Assembly: GCA_002291955.1 (NCBI GenBank)
Contig: DBBA01000004.1
Location: 1,860-7,159, forward strand
Origin: Rhodobacteraceae bacterium UBA996
GTDB lineage: Bacteria; Pseudomonadota; Alphaproteobacteria; Rhodobacterales; Rhodobacteraceae
Length of the DNA stretch: 5,300 nt
Direction of reading: 5' to 3'
Shown: in pieces, positions 1 to 4,925 of the stretch
Layout: every line of letters begins with the position of its first letter
Numbering within the stretch: position 1 is the first letter of the stretch
Translations under genes and position numbers: made by a program
The notes under the pieces: model-generated
Told to the model about the DNA's origin: nothing
Database searches by the model: none
Seen by the model: the letters and a program-made list of their open reading frames with translations, nothing else

Positions 1-1652
1 GTCAGCCGGTAGAGCGGCGGGCAGGCGAGGTAGAGGTGGCCCTTGTCGATCAGGGGGCGCATCTGGGTGAAGAAGAACGTCATCAGGAGCGAGGCGATGT
101 GGGCGCCGTCGACGTCGGCGTCGGTCATGATGATGACCTTGTCGTAGCGCAGGTCGTCGATGTTGAACTTGGTGCCCATGCCGACGCCCAGGGCCTCGCA
201 GAGGTCGGAGAGTTCGGAGTTCTGGCCGAGCTTGGAGGAGGCGGCGCCCAGCACGTTCAGCACCTTGCCGCGCAGGGGCAGGAGCGCCTGCGTCTCGCGG
301 TTGCGGGCGGCCTTGGCGGACCCGCCTGCGCTGTCGCCTTCGACGATGAAGATTTCCGTGCCTTCGCGCGATTTCGCGGTGCAGTCGGTGAGCTTGCCGG
401 GCAGGCGCAGGCGCTTGGTGGCGGATTTGCGCTGCGTTTCCTTTTCGGCGCGGCGGCGCAGGCGTTCCTCGGCCCGGAGCACGCAGAAGTCGAGGATGGC
501 GCCTGCGGATTTGGGGTCCTGCCCTAGCCATGTGTCGAAGTGGTCGCGCACGGCGCCCTCGACCAGGCGGGCGGCGTCGGCGGTGGCGAGGCGGTCCTTG
601 GTCTGGCCGACGAATTCGGGTTCGCGGATGAAGCAGGAGACGAGCGCGCAGCCGCCTGCGAGGAGGTCCTCGCGCGTGATCTGGTCGGCCTTGCGGTTCC
701 TGGCGCGTTCGCCATAGGCGCGCAGGCCCTTGAGGATGGCGGCCCAGAAGCCCCCCTCGTGCGTGCCGCCTTCGGGGGTGGGGATGGTGTTGCAGTAGGA
801 TTGCAGGAAGCCGTCGCGGGACGGGGTCCAGTTGATCGCCCATTCGACGGAGCCGGGGACGCCGAATTTCTCCTGAAACCCGACTTTGCCTGCGAAGGGG
901 CGGTCGGCGTAGGTGGTGGCGCCCGAGAGCTGGTCGGTGAGGTAGTCGGCGAGGCCGCCGGGGAAGTGGAACGTGGCCTCCAGCGGGGTTTCGCCGTCGT
1001 CGATGGCGGATTTCCAGCGGATTTCGACGCCCGAGAAGAGGTAGGCCTTGGACCGGACCATGCGCAGGAGGCGCGAGGGCTTCATGCGGTGGTGGCCGAA
1101 GATGTCCTGATCGGCGTGGAAGGTGACGGTGGTGCCGCGGCGGTTGGGGGCGGGGCCGATGCGGGTGACGGGCCCCTGGGGGATGCCGCGGGAGAACTCC
1201 TGCGCCCAGAGTTCGCGGTTGCGGGCGACTTCCACGCGCATGTGGTCCGACAGCGCGTTGACGACGGAGGCGCCGACGCCGTGGAGGCCCCCGGAGGTGG
1301 CGTAGGCGTCGCCGCCGAACTTGCCGCCCGCGTGGAGGGTGCACAGGATGACCTCGAGCGCGGATTTCCCGGGGAATTTCGGGTGCGGGTCCACGGGGAT
1401 GCCGCGGCCGTTGTCGCGCACCGTTACCGCGTGGTCGGCGTGGAGTTCGACTTCGATCCGGGTGGCGTGGCCCGCGACGGCCTCGTCCATGGCGTTGTCG
1501 AGGATTTCGGCGACGAGGTGGTGCAGCGCGCGTTCGTCGGTGCCGCCGATGTACATGCCGGGGCGCTTGCGGACGGGTTCGAGCCCTTCCAGCACCTCGA
1601 TCGAGGACGCGTCATAGGTGCCGTCCCGGCCTGTCAGAAGGTCGTCCGCCAT
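1..1652 (-). CDS. parE: DNA topoisomerase IV subunit B (ParE), 3' end cut off by window edge
   Basis: ATPase subunit of topoisomerase IV, which with ParC (not in the window) decatenates daughter chromosomes and relaxes supercoils. The start is the ATG at 1652, with AGGA at 1659-1662 six bases before it; 550 codons are visible. The N-terminal GHKL ATPase domain shows the RPGMYIG box at residues 30-36, E49 and N53 (matching the catalytic Glu and Mg-binding Asn of gyrase B), DNGRGIP at 80-86, GGLHGVG at 121-127, and QTK at 350-352 from the transducer domain. The TOPRIM domain shows EGDSAGGSAK from E438, PLRGK at 459-463 and the metal-binding DADVD at 511-515. ParE rather than GyrB is preferred from overall wording (for example GGTDERALHHLVAEILDNAMDEAVAGH-like text near residues 36-62), as recalled from Rhodobacterales ParE. 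Roughly 100 C-terminal residues should lie outside the window. No frameshift or missing key residue is seen. Confidence 0.96.
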   Translation of the reverse strand, partial: MADDLLTGRDGTYDASSIEVLEGLEPVRKRPGMYIGGTDERALHHLVAEILDNAMDEAVAGHATRIEVELHADHAVTVRDNGRGIPVDPHPKFPGKSALEVILCTLHAGGKFGGDAYATSGGLHGVGASVVNALSDHMRVEVARNRELWAQEFSRGIPQGPVTRIGPAPNRRGTTVTFHADQDIFGHHRMKPSRLLRMVRSKAYLFSGVEIRWKSAIDDGETPLEATFHFPGGLADYLTDQLSGATTYADRPFAGKVGFQEKFGVPGSVEWAINWTPSRDGFLQSYCNTIPTPEGGTHEGGFWAAILKGLRAYGERARNRKADQITREDLLAGGCALVSCFIREPEFVGQTKDRLATADAARLVEGAVRDHFDTWLGQDPKSAGAILDFCVLRAEERLRRRAEKETQRKSATKRLRLPGKLTDCTAKSREGTEIFIVEGDSAGGSAKAARNRETQALLPLRGKVLNVLGAASSKLGQNSELSDLCEALGVGMGTKFNIDDLRYDKVIIMTDADVDGAHIASLLMTFFFTQMRPLIDKGHLYLACPPLYRL

Positions 1653-1682
1653 GTGGTGTCCTGCCCCGGTTTGTTGGGGGGG

Positions 1683-1711
1683 ATTACACCATCCGGGGCG
1701 GGTATGGGCAA
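1683..1711 (-). promoter_or_regulatory. Putative sigma70-type promoter of parE
   Basis: Read on the minus strand, TTGCCC (1711-1706) and TGTAAT (1688-1683) are separated by exactly 17 bases. They match the sigma70 consensus at 4 of 6 and 5 of 6 positions. A run of seven C follows the -10 box (1682-1676), so the likely start is the A at 1675 or 1674. That leaves a short leader of about 22 bases containing the AGGA ribosome site. This lies in the 66-base gap between the upstream 194-residue gene and parE, so parE may be transcribed independently of the pair. It is inferred from motif match only. Confidence 0.5.
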
Positions 1712-1718
1712 GGCGGGG

Positions 1719-2303
1719 TCACTTGCCGGGGGGCAGCACCTCGCGGAAGCGGTCGAAGATGGCGTGGCGGGCTTCGGCGTCGATGGCGAGGCGGATCGTG
1801 GCAGCCTCGTCCGCCGGGGCGGCGGCAAGGGTGGGGATCACGCCCGAGAGCAGCGCCCCGGCCTTGGCGAGCAGGCGGTCGGGGTCGAGGTCGCCGCGGG
1901 CGGTGGTGTTGGCGCTGCGGTCGGGCGGAGGGGCGCCAGTGGTCAGGGCGCCGGTATAGAGCGGGTCGCCGGTGCCGGGCTCGGGCGGGGGGGCGCCGAG
2001 GAGTACCGTGCCACCGATGTCAGTGGGGGGGACTGCGGGGACTGGGGTGGTCGACACGGCGAGTGCGTCGCAGACCAGGGTCTGTGCGTAGAGCAGGGTG
2101 GACAGGGCCGGTGGCAGGGCAGGGCCGGACGCGCGGAACCGGGCCTCGCGCGCCGCCAGATCCTCGCGGCATGCAGCGGGGCCGCCGGCGACAAGGTCGG
2201 CCACGAAGGCGTCGGCGGCGGGGTCCGCGGCGTGCAGGGCCGCAGTCGGGCCGAGGAGAGCAGAAGCCGAGAGAATCGCGCAGGTCAGGGTGCGTCGGGT
2301 CAT
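1719..2303 (-). CDS. Hypothetical exported protein, 194 aa, with Pro/Gly-rich middle
   Basis: I do not recognise a family. The start ATG at 2303 overlaps the stop of the upstream 212-residue gene (ATGA), which supports this start and suggests translational coupling. Residues 1-25 form a typical Sec signal peptide: RR near the start, a hydrophobic core (AILSASALLG), and cleavage probably after ALHA. The mature part has two cysteines, C45 and C78, which could form a disulfide in the periplasm. It starts helix-prone (about 28-80), passes through a Pro/Gly/Thr-rich, probably disordered stretch (about 84-135), and ends in a helical segment (about 138-190). The middle contains GAPPP twice, at 103-107 and 123-127, from an imperfect 17-base DNA repeat 60 bases apart. 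Two C7 runs (coding sense) also fall there. Codon bias matches its neighbours. It is likely periplasmic; the function is unknown. Confidence 0.72.
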   Translation of the reverse strand: MTRRTLTCAILSASALLGPTAALHAADPAADAFVADLVAGGPAACREDLAAREARFRASGPALPPALSTLLYAQTLVCDALAVSTTPVPAVPPTDIGGTVLLGAPPPEPGTGDPLYTGALTTGAPPPDRSANTTARGDLDPDRLLAKAGALLSGVIPTLAAAPADEAATIRLAIDAEARHAIFDRFREVLPPGK

Positions 2304-2938
2304 GCGGCACCCTGTGTGGCGGTGTCATCGGGCCGGATGGCGGCGATCAGGTGGCGCAACTGGCGGCGGAACGCGGCTTCCAGCGCGCCGGTCGAGCGGA
2401 TCGTCTTGGTGCCCGACCCGCGGCGCAGCAGGAAGCCCGTGTTGCCCAGGAGGATGATGAGCGTGCGGGCGCTTTCCAGCGCCATCGCCTCGATCAGCAG
2501 GGCGCCAAGGGTGGACTGGTCGTAGCGCAGGCCCTGATCGGCGGCTTCGGCCACCAGGGCCTCGACCTGGGCGCGGTCGAGGATGCCCTTTTCCAGCCGC
2601 TGCACCGACAGGCCGCCCGGCGTGTAGCCGCGCCCGGCCGCGCGCAGGTCCGCGATGCGGGCGGCGAGGTCCGCGTTGTGGCGGTCGAGGAACCGGCGCA
2701 GGCCGACCGGGTCGCGGTTCAGGCCGGTCGCGTCCATCATGTAGAGGAACTCGGCCATCTGCTCGACACCTTCGAGACGCAGGGCCGCGACTTCGTCGGG
2801 GTCGAGCGCGTCGCGGCCGCGGACCGGGTTGGCGGCGCGGTACGCCGTGGCATGGGCCAGGATGTCGCGCAGGAAAGCGAGCTTGCCATCGCGGATGGCC
2901 GCAAGGCAGGCGATCTCGGCGCGCACAACGTCGTCCAT
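2300..2938 (-). CDS. Hypothetical cytoplasmic protein, 212 aa, helix-rich
   Basis: I do not recognise a family. The chosen start is the ATG at 2938 (MDDVVRAEIA). The frame stays open upstream, but the residues there lack coding character and pass through the 2974-2990 palindrome. The ribosome site is weak: AAAGGG at 2950-2955 is 11 bases from the start and GGG at 2943-2945 is 4 bases away. There is no signal peptide. The sequence is rich in Ala, Leu, Arg and Asp and appears almost entirely helical. A hydrophobic patch at about 143-171 (LGALLIEAMAL, then TLIILLGNTGFLL) is followed by a basic stretch (RRGSGTKTIR) and a basic C-terminal helix. This could be a buried core or a peripheral membrane contact; it is interrupted by E150, E155 and R158, so one clean transmembrane helix is unlikely. 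The stop overlaps the start of the exported 194-residue protein, so the two are probably co-produced. Confidence 0.72.
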   Translation of the reverse strand: MDDVVRAEIACLAAIRDGKLAFLRDILAHATAYRAANPVRGRDALDPDEVAALRLEGVEQMAEFLYMMDATGLNRDPVGLRRFLDRHNADLAARIADLRAAGRGYTPGGLSVQRLEKGILDRAQVEALVAEAADQGLRYDQSTLGALLIEAMALESARTLIILLGNTGFLLRRGSGTKTIRSTGALEAAFRRQLRHLIAAIRPDDTATQGAA

Positions 2939-2973
2939 GCTGCCCGGAACCCTTTGCGGCCCGGCGGGCCCCA

Positions 2974-2990
2974 TTCCCAACCGTTGGGAA
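2974..2990. promoter_or_regulatory. 17-bp perfect palindrome, candidate operator
   Basis: TTCCCAAC-C-GTTGGGAA is a perfect 8-base inverted repeat around one central base. It lies 36-52 bases upstream of the 212-residue gene and 115-131 bases upstream of the PPC-protein gene. It touches the candidate minus-strand -10 box at 2990-2995, so a bound repressor would cover the start site of that gene. A helix-turn-helix dimer site is the simplest reading. No regulator gene is present nearby, so the binding protein is unknown. With no U-tract on either side, it is not a convincing terminator. Confidence 0.45.
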
Positions 2991-3017
2991 GGATACAGCG
3001 CCGCGGGAGCGGAACAA
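2990..3017 (-). promoter_or_regulatory. Weak candidate promoter for the 212-aa/194-aa pair
   Basis: On the minus strand, TTGTTC (3017-3012) and TATCCT (2995-2990) are spaced 16 bases apart, matching the sigma70 consensus at 3 of 6 and 4 of 6 positions. The palindrome begins at the downstream edge of the -10 box. In a GC-rich genome such partial matches occur by chance, so this is only a candidate. Confidence 0.25.
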
Positions 3018-3104
3018 GCCGAAAGAAGACCCTCCAGCGGGTTCGGGGAGCACAACAGCCCTGTCGGCAGGATCGCCGACGCCCCAACAGAGAGACACAC
3101 AGCC

Positions 3105-3473
3105 ATGACCAAGACCTTCGGACTTCGCACCCTGGCCGCCACGCTGTCCGTCGCGGCCGTTCTCGCAGTCACCGGTGCCGCGCCCGCTGCGGCCACCTCG
3201 TTCACGGATGCCGACACCATCCAGCCGTTCGAGACCTTCACCTATGTCGCCGACTTTGCCGCGGGCGAGACGGCGGTGGCCAAGCTGTGGGGGGATGACG
3301 CGTCGGACCTGGACCTGTTCGTCTATGACGAGAACGGCAACCTGATCGCCGCGTCGGATTCGCTGCAGTCGCTGGAAGCGGCGGAATGGACGCCGCGCTG
3401 GACCGGCACGTTCCGGATCGAGGTCGTCAACGTGGGCGGGGCGCCGTCCTACTACATGCTGGCGACCGAGTGA
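3105..3473 (+). CDS. Small exported protein with a single PPC-like (pre-peptidase C-terminal) beta domain, 122 aa
   Basis: The ATG at 3105 gives a clear Sec signal peptide: K3, a hydrophobic core at about 8-24, then an AAPAAA-type cleavage region, with the mature protein starting near residue 31. A weak AGAGAGA (3089-3095) lies nine bases upstream. The mature 92 residues read like a bacterial PPC domain: a beta strand ending in YVADF with GET (about 47-55), the hallmark SDLDLFVYDENGNLIAASDS (67-86), then an acidic strand (EAAEWTP), WTGTFRIEVVNVGG (99-112) and a final YYMLATE strand. PPC domains normally hang on secreted proteases or other exported enzymes; here the domain stands alone, with no catalytic part. 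The acidic DLD and DENGN loops could bind Ca, but that is inference. The gene has its own terminator and is probably monocistronic. Likely periplasmic or secreted; the role is unknown. Confidence 0.85.
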   Translation: MTKTFGLRTLAATLSVAAVLAVTGAAPAAATSFTDADTIQPFETFTYVADFAAGETAVAKLWGDDASDLDLFVYDENGNLIAASDSLQSLEAAEWTPRWTGTFRIEVVNVGGAPSYYMLATE

Positions 3474-3489
3474 GCGAGGCCGCGACAGG

Positions 3490-3513
3490 GGAGGGGGCGG
3501 TGACGCCCCCTTC
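3490..3513 (+). terminator. Intrinsic terminator after the PPC-protein gene
   Basis: A stem of AGGGGGCG (3492-3499) with CGCCCCCT (3504-3511) closes a GTGA tetraloop. It is extended by one G-T and one G-C pair to 3490 and 3513, and a T-rich stretch follows (TTCTTGCGGTTT, 3511-3522). It begins 17 bases after the stop codon. The strong stem and T-rich tail make it a convincing rho-independent terminator that isolates the PPC-protein gene from the glycosyltransferase gene. Confidence 0.8.
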
Positions 3514-3534
3514 TTGCGGTTTCGGGACGGGCGG

Positions 3535-3585
3535 ACCGGACGCGGCGGGAACCCGCCGGAGGGACGGCGACCGCGGGGGTCCGGT
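3535..3585. repeat. Nested inverted repeats in the intergenic region
   Basis: An outer 7-base pair, ACCGGAC (3535-3541) and GTCCGGT (3579-3585), encloses an inner inverted repeat, CGGCGGG (3543-3549) and CCCGCCG (3552-3558), separated by AA. As RNA the inner part would fold as a 6-base-pair stem with a GAAC loop. The element lies between the terminator and the glycosyltransferase promoter region, and no open frame in it looks coding. It could be a structured RNA, a second termination or processing signal, or chance pairing in very GC-rich DNA. Confidence 0.4.
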
Positions 3586-3624
3586 GGCGGTTGGCGTTGT
3601 CGCGGGACCGCAACATCGCTAAAG

Positions 3625-3654
3625 CGTGACCGCCGCCAGATGTTGGCGGTCACG
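3625..3654. repeat. 10-bp inverted repeat upstream of the glycosyltransferase gene
   Basis: CGTGACCGCC (3625-3634) pairs perfectly with GGCGGTCACG (3645-3654) around a 10-base spacer. It lies about 65 bases before the GTG start. No T-tract follows, so it is not a standard terminator. It could be a regulator binding site or a hairpin in the 5' leader. TTGTCG (3597-3602) and GCTAAA (3618-3623), 15 bases apart, make a very weak promoter candidate directly upstream; if real, the repeat would sit on the transcription start. Except for this and the nested repeats at 3535-3585, the interval 3514-3706 shows nothing I can name. Confidence 0.5.
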
Positions 3655-3706
3655 GATCACGCAGTGCCGGACGGGGCAAGGGCGGTCCGGCGCAAGGGCG
3701 GGTTGC

Positions 3707-3715
3707 AGAGGAGGT
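3707..3715 (+). promoter_or_regulatory. Strong Shine-Dalgarno deciding the GTG start of the glycosyltransferase
   Basis: AGAGGAGGT contains a full AGGAGG core (3709-3714), four bases before GTG at 3719. The spacing is slightly short but acceptable. The next in-frame ATG, at 3740, is 25 bases from the core and therefore unlikely. In-frame codons further upstream encode an Arg/Cys-rich stretch with no glycosyltransferase character. This site is the main reason for choosing 3719. Confidence 0.75.
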
Positions 3716-3718
3716 CCG

Positions 3719-4906
3719 GTGCGTCACGCGAGCCTTCTGATGCTGCCGACGGCCCCGGTGATCCGGGAGCCGGACGGGACGCTGTACCTGGACGACAAGT
3801 TCGTGTCGGGGACCGAGTACATCCGGCGGGTCTGGGGCGGTCCGCTGCACGTCATCCTGCGGGAAAGTGCCGGGCGGTTCGCCTTTGGCCGGTCGGTGGA
3901 CCCCGCCACGCTGGGGTTCACGCTGGAGGTGGTGCCGCAAGGCAGCGCGATCAATCCGGCGGTGGCCGATGGCCATGACGTGGTGATGCTGGCGGCGGAC
4001 AGCCATCTGGACCTGGATTTTGCCACGCAGGCAAAGGGGCGGCGTGCCCGGACGGTCTATGCGATCGAGTATACGCTGGGCACCCGGCTGCGCATCGCGA
4101 TGCTGGACCGCGGGCGCAACCTGGCACAGCGGCTGTGGTCCTGCAGCTGGAATGTCCGGCAGGAGATGCGCAGGCGTCGGGCGCTGCGGGATGCCGATGG
4201 CGTGCAGGTGAACGGCTATCCGGCGCTGGACGCCTATCGCGGGATCAATCGCGACGTGCTGCTGTATCTCGACAACCGGATGTTCGCGGACCTGTTCGCG
4301 ACCGAGGCCGAGATGGCCGCGCGGCGCGACCATCTGCTGGCGGGCGGGCTGCTGCGGCTGGTGAATTCCGGGCGGCTGGACCCGATGAAGGGGGCGCAGG
4401 ACCTGGTTCCCGTGGCGCGCGAGCTGGTCAGGCTGGGGGTGGACTTCACGCTGGACATCTTCGGTGACGGGTCGCTGGCGGCGCAGATCGCCCGGGATGT
4501 CGCGGCGCATGACCTGACGGCGCGCGTCCGCATGCACAAGCCCGTCGATTTCGCGACCGAGCTGGTGCCGTTCTCGCGCCGGTCGGCCGACCTGTTCCTG
4601 TCGTGTCACCGGCAGGCGGATCCGTCCTGCACCTATGTCGAGGCGATGGGGTGCGGGCTGCCGGTCGTGGGCTATGCCAATGCGATGCTGGCCGCCGTGG
4701 CAGACCATTCGAAGGCGGGGTTCACCGTGCCCCTGGGCGACACCCGCGCGCTGGCCCGGCGGATCGCGGCGTTCGCCGGGGCGCCGCAGACCGTGCTGGA
4801 TGCCGGGGAGATCGCGCTGGCCTTTTCGCGGGCGCATGACTTTGAGGGGCAGTTTGCCCTGCGGATCGCGCAGTTGCGGCGGCTGGCCGGGGTGAGCGCC
4901 GGTTAG
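3719..4906 (+). CDS. GT4-type (GT-B fold) glycosyltransferase, 395 aa
   Basis: This is probably a retaining transferase that moves a sugar from a nucleotide-sugar donor to a glycan, lipid or polysaccharide acceptor at the inner face of the membrane. The GTG start at 3719 gives MRHASLLMLPTAP. The C-terminal donor-binding domain is clear: LLRLVNSGRLDPMKGAQDL (211-229, with R219 and K224 in the usual diphosphate-binding positions), VDFTLDIFGDGSL (241-253), the VRMHKPVDF segment (270-278), SADLFLSC (289-296), and DPSCTYVEAMGCGLPVVGYAN (301-321), then GFTVPLGD (334-341). The catalytic-acid region differs from the usual E-x7-E: D301 and E308 give D-x6-E. The N-terminal half (1-200) is divergent, as is usual for acceptor domains. 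There is no signal peptide or clear membrane segment. Length is normal for GT4. The acceptor and pathway cannot be assigned because no other sugar gene is adjacent. It stands alone on its strand. Confidence 0.85.
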   Translation: MRHASLLMLPTAPVIREPDGTLYLDDKFVSGTEYIRRVWGGPLHVILRESAGRFAFGRSVDPATLGFTLEVVPQGSAINPAVADGHDVVMLAADSHLDLDFATQAKGRRARTVYAIEYTLGTRLRIAMLDRGRNLAQRLWSCSWNVRQEMRRRRALRDADGVQVNGYPALDAYRGINRDVLLYLDNRMFADLFATEAEMAARRDHLLAGGLLRLVNSGRLDPMKGAQDLVPVARELVRLGVDFTLDIFGDGSLAAQIARDVAAHDLTARVRMHKPVDFATELVPFSRRSADLFLSCHRQADPSCTYVEAMGCGLPVVGYANAMLAAVADHSKAGFTVPLGDTRALARRIAAFAGAPQTVLDAGEIALAFSRAHDFEGQFALRIAQLRRLAGVSAG

Positions 4907-4921
4907 GGCGCTGCCCGGCGC
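4896..4921. terminator. Possible shared hairpin between convergent genes
   Basis: GCGCCGG (4896-4902) and CCGGCGC (4915-4921) form a perfect 7-base stem with a 12-base loop. The stem overlaps the last codons of the glycosyltransferase and ends just before the aminotransferase stop. The two stops are separated by only 19 bases, so one bidirectional hairpin could end both transcripts. There is no T-tract on either side, so it may act only as a 3' end stabiliser, or it may be chance. Confidence 0.35.
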
Positions 4922-4925
4922 GCGG

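Larger units (their letters stand above)
2939..3104. other. Divergent intergenic region between the 212-aa gene and the PPC-protein gene
   Basis: No gene is seen in these 166 bases on either strand. The region should hold the promoters of both divergent genes. It contains the 2974-2990 palindrome, a GC-rich inverted repeat GGCCC/GGGCC (2958-2962 and 2966-2970), and a 6-base inverted repeat GTCGGC/GCCGAC (3063-3068 and 3075-3080) in the leader of the plus-strand gene. I could not find a well-matched sigma70 promoter for the plus-strand gene. Confidence 0.6.

Noticed and set aside
1..1652. Assignment of the left-edge gene as gyrB
   Set aside because: The catalytic motifs are shared by both, but the wording around the ATPase and TOPRIM regions matches ParE of Rhodobacterales as I recall it. 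A ParE/GyrB phylogeny would settle any remaining doubt.
1664..1698. CCCCGG/CCGGGG inverted repeat in the gap before parE, considered as a terminator
   Set aside because: It has only six pairs around a 23-base loop, with no T-tract, and it spans the better-supported promoter -10 region.
540..2525. Very long open frame on the plus strand (661 codons) opposite parE and the exported-protein gene
   Set aside because: Its product is a Gly/Ala/Val/Asp-rich low-complexity string typical of the antisense of high-GC genes. It runs opposite clearly conserved ParE motifs and crosses two genes and a promoter.
2939..3241. N-terminal extension of the 212-aa protein to an upstream start at 3241
   Set aside because: The extra 101 codons overlap the divergent PPC-protein gene, pass through the palindrome and lack coding character. 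The ATG at 2938 is the sensible start.
2063..3298. Long plus-strand open frame (411 codons) through the coupled pair and into the PPC-protein gene
   Set aside because: It is Arg/Gly-rich and runs through the divergent intergenic region, antisense to two genes with better start, signal-peptide and overlap evidence. It is a GC-bias artefact.
2325..3653. Long minus-strand open frame (442 codons) across the 212-aa gene and the PPC-protein gene
   Set aside because: It is Arg/Pro-rich with no domain pattern, spans the divergent intergenic region, and runs antisense to the PPC protein, which has a clean signal peptide and a recognisable domain.
3626..3718. N-terminal extension of the glycosyltransferase to an upstream GTG at 3626
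   Set aside because: The extra codons start inside the 3625-3654 inverted repeat and encode an Arg/Cys-rich stretch with no ribosome site, whereas GTG at 3719 has AGGAGG four bases upstream.
3650..4837. Long minus-strand open frame (395 codons) opposite the glycosyltransferase gene
   Set aside because: It encodes a His/Arg/Pro/Gln-rich string with no motif, while the plus strand shows ordered GT4 motifs and a strong ribosome site.
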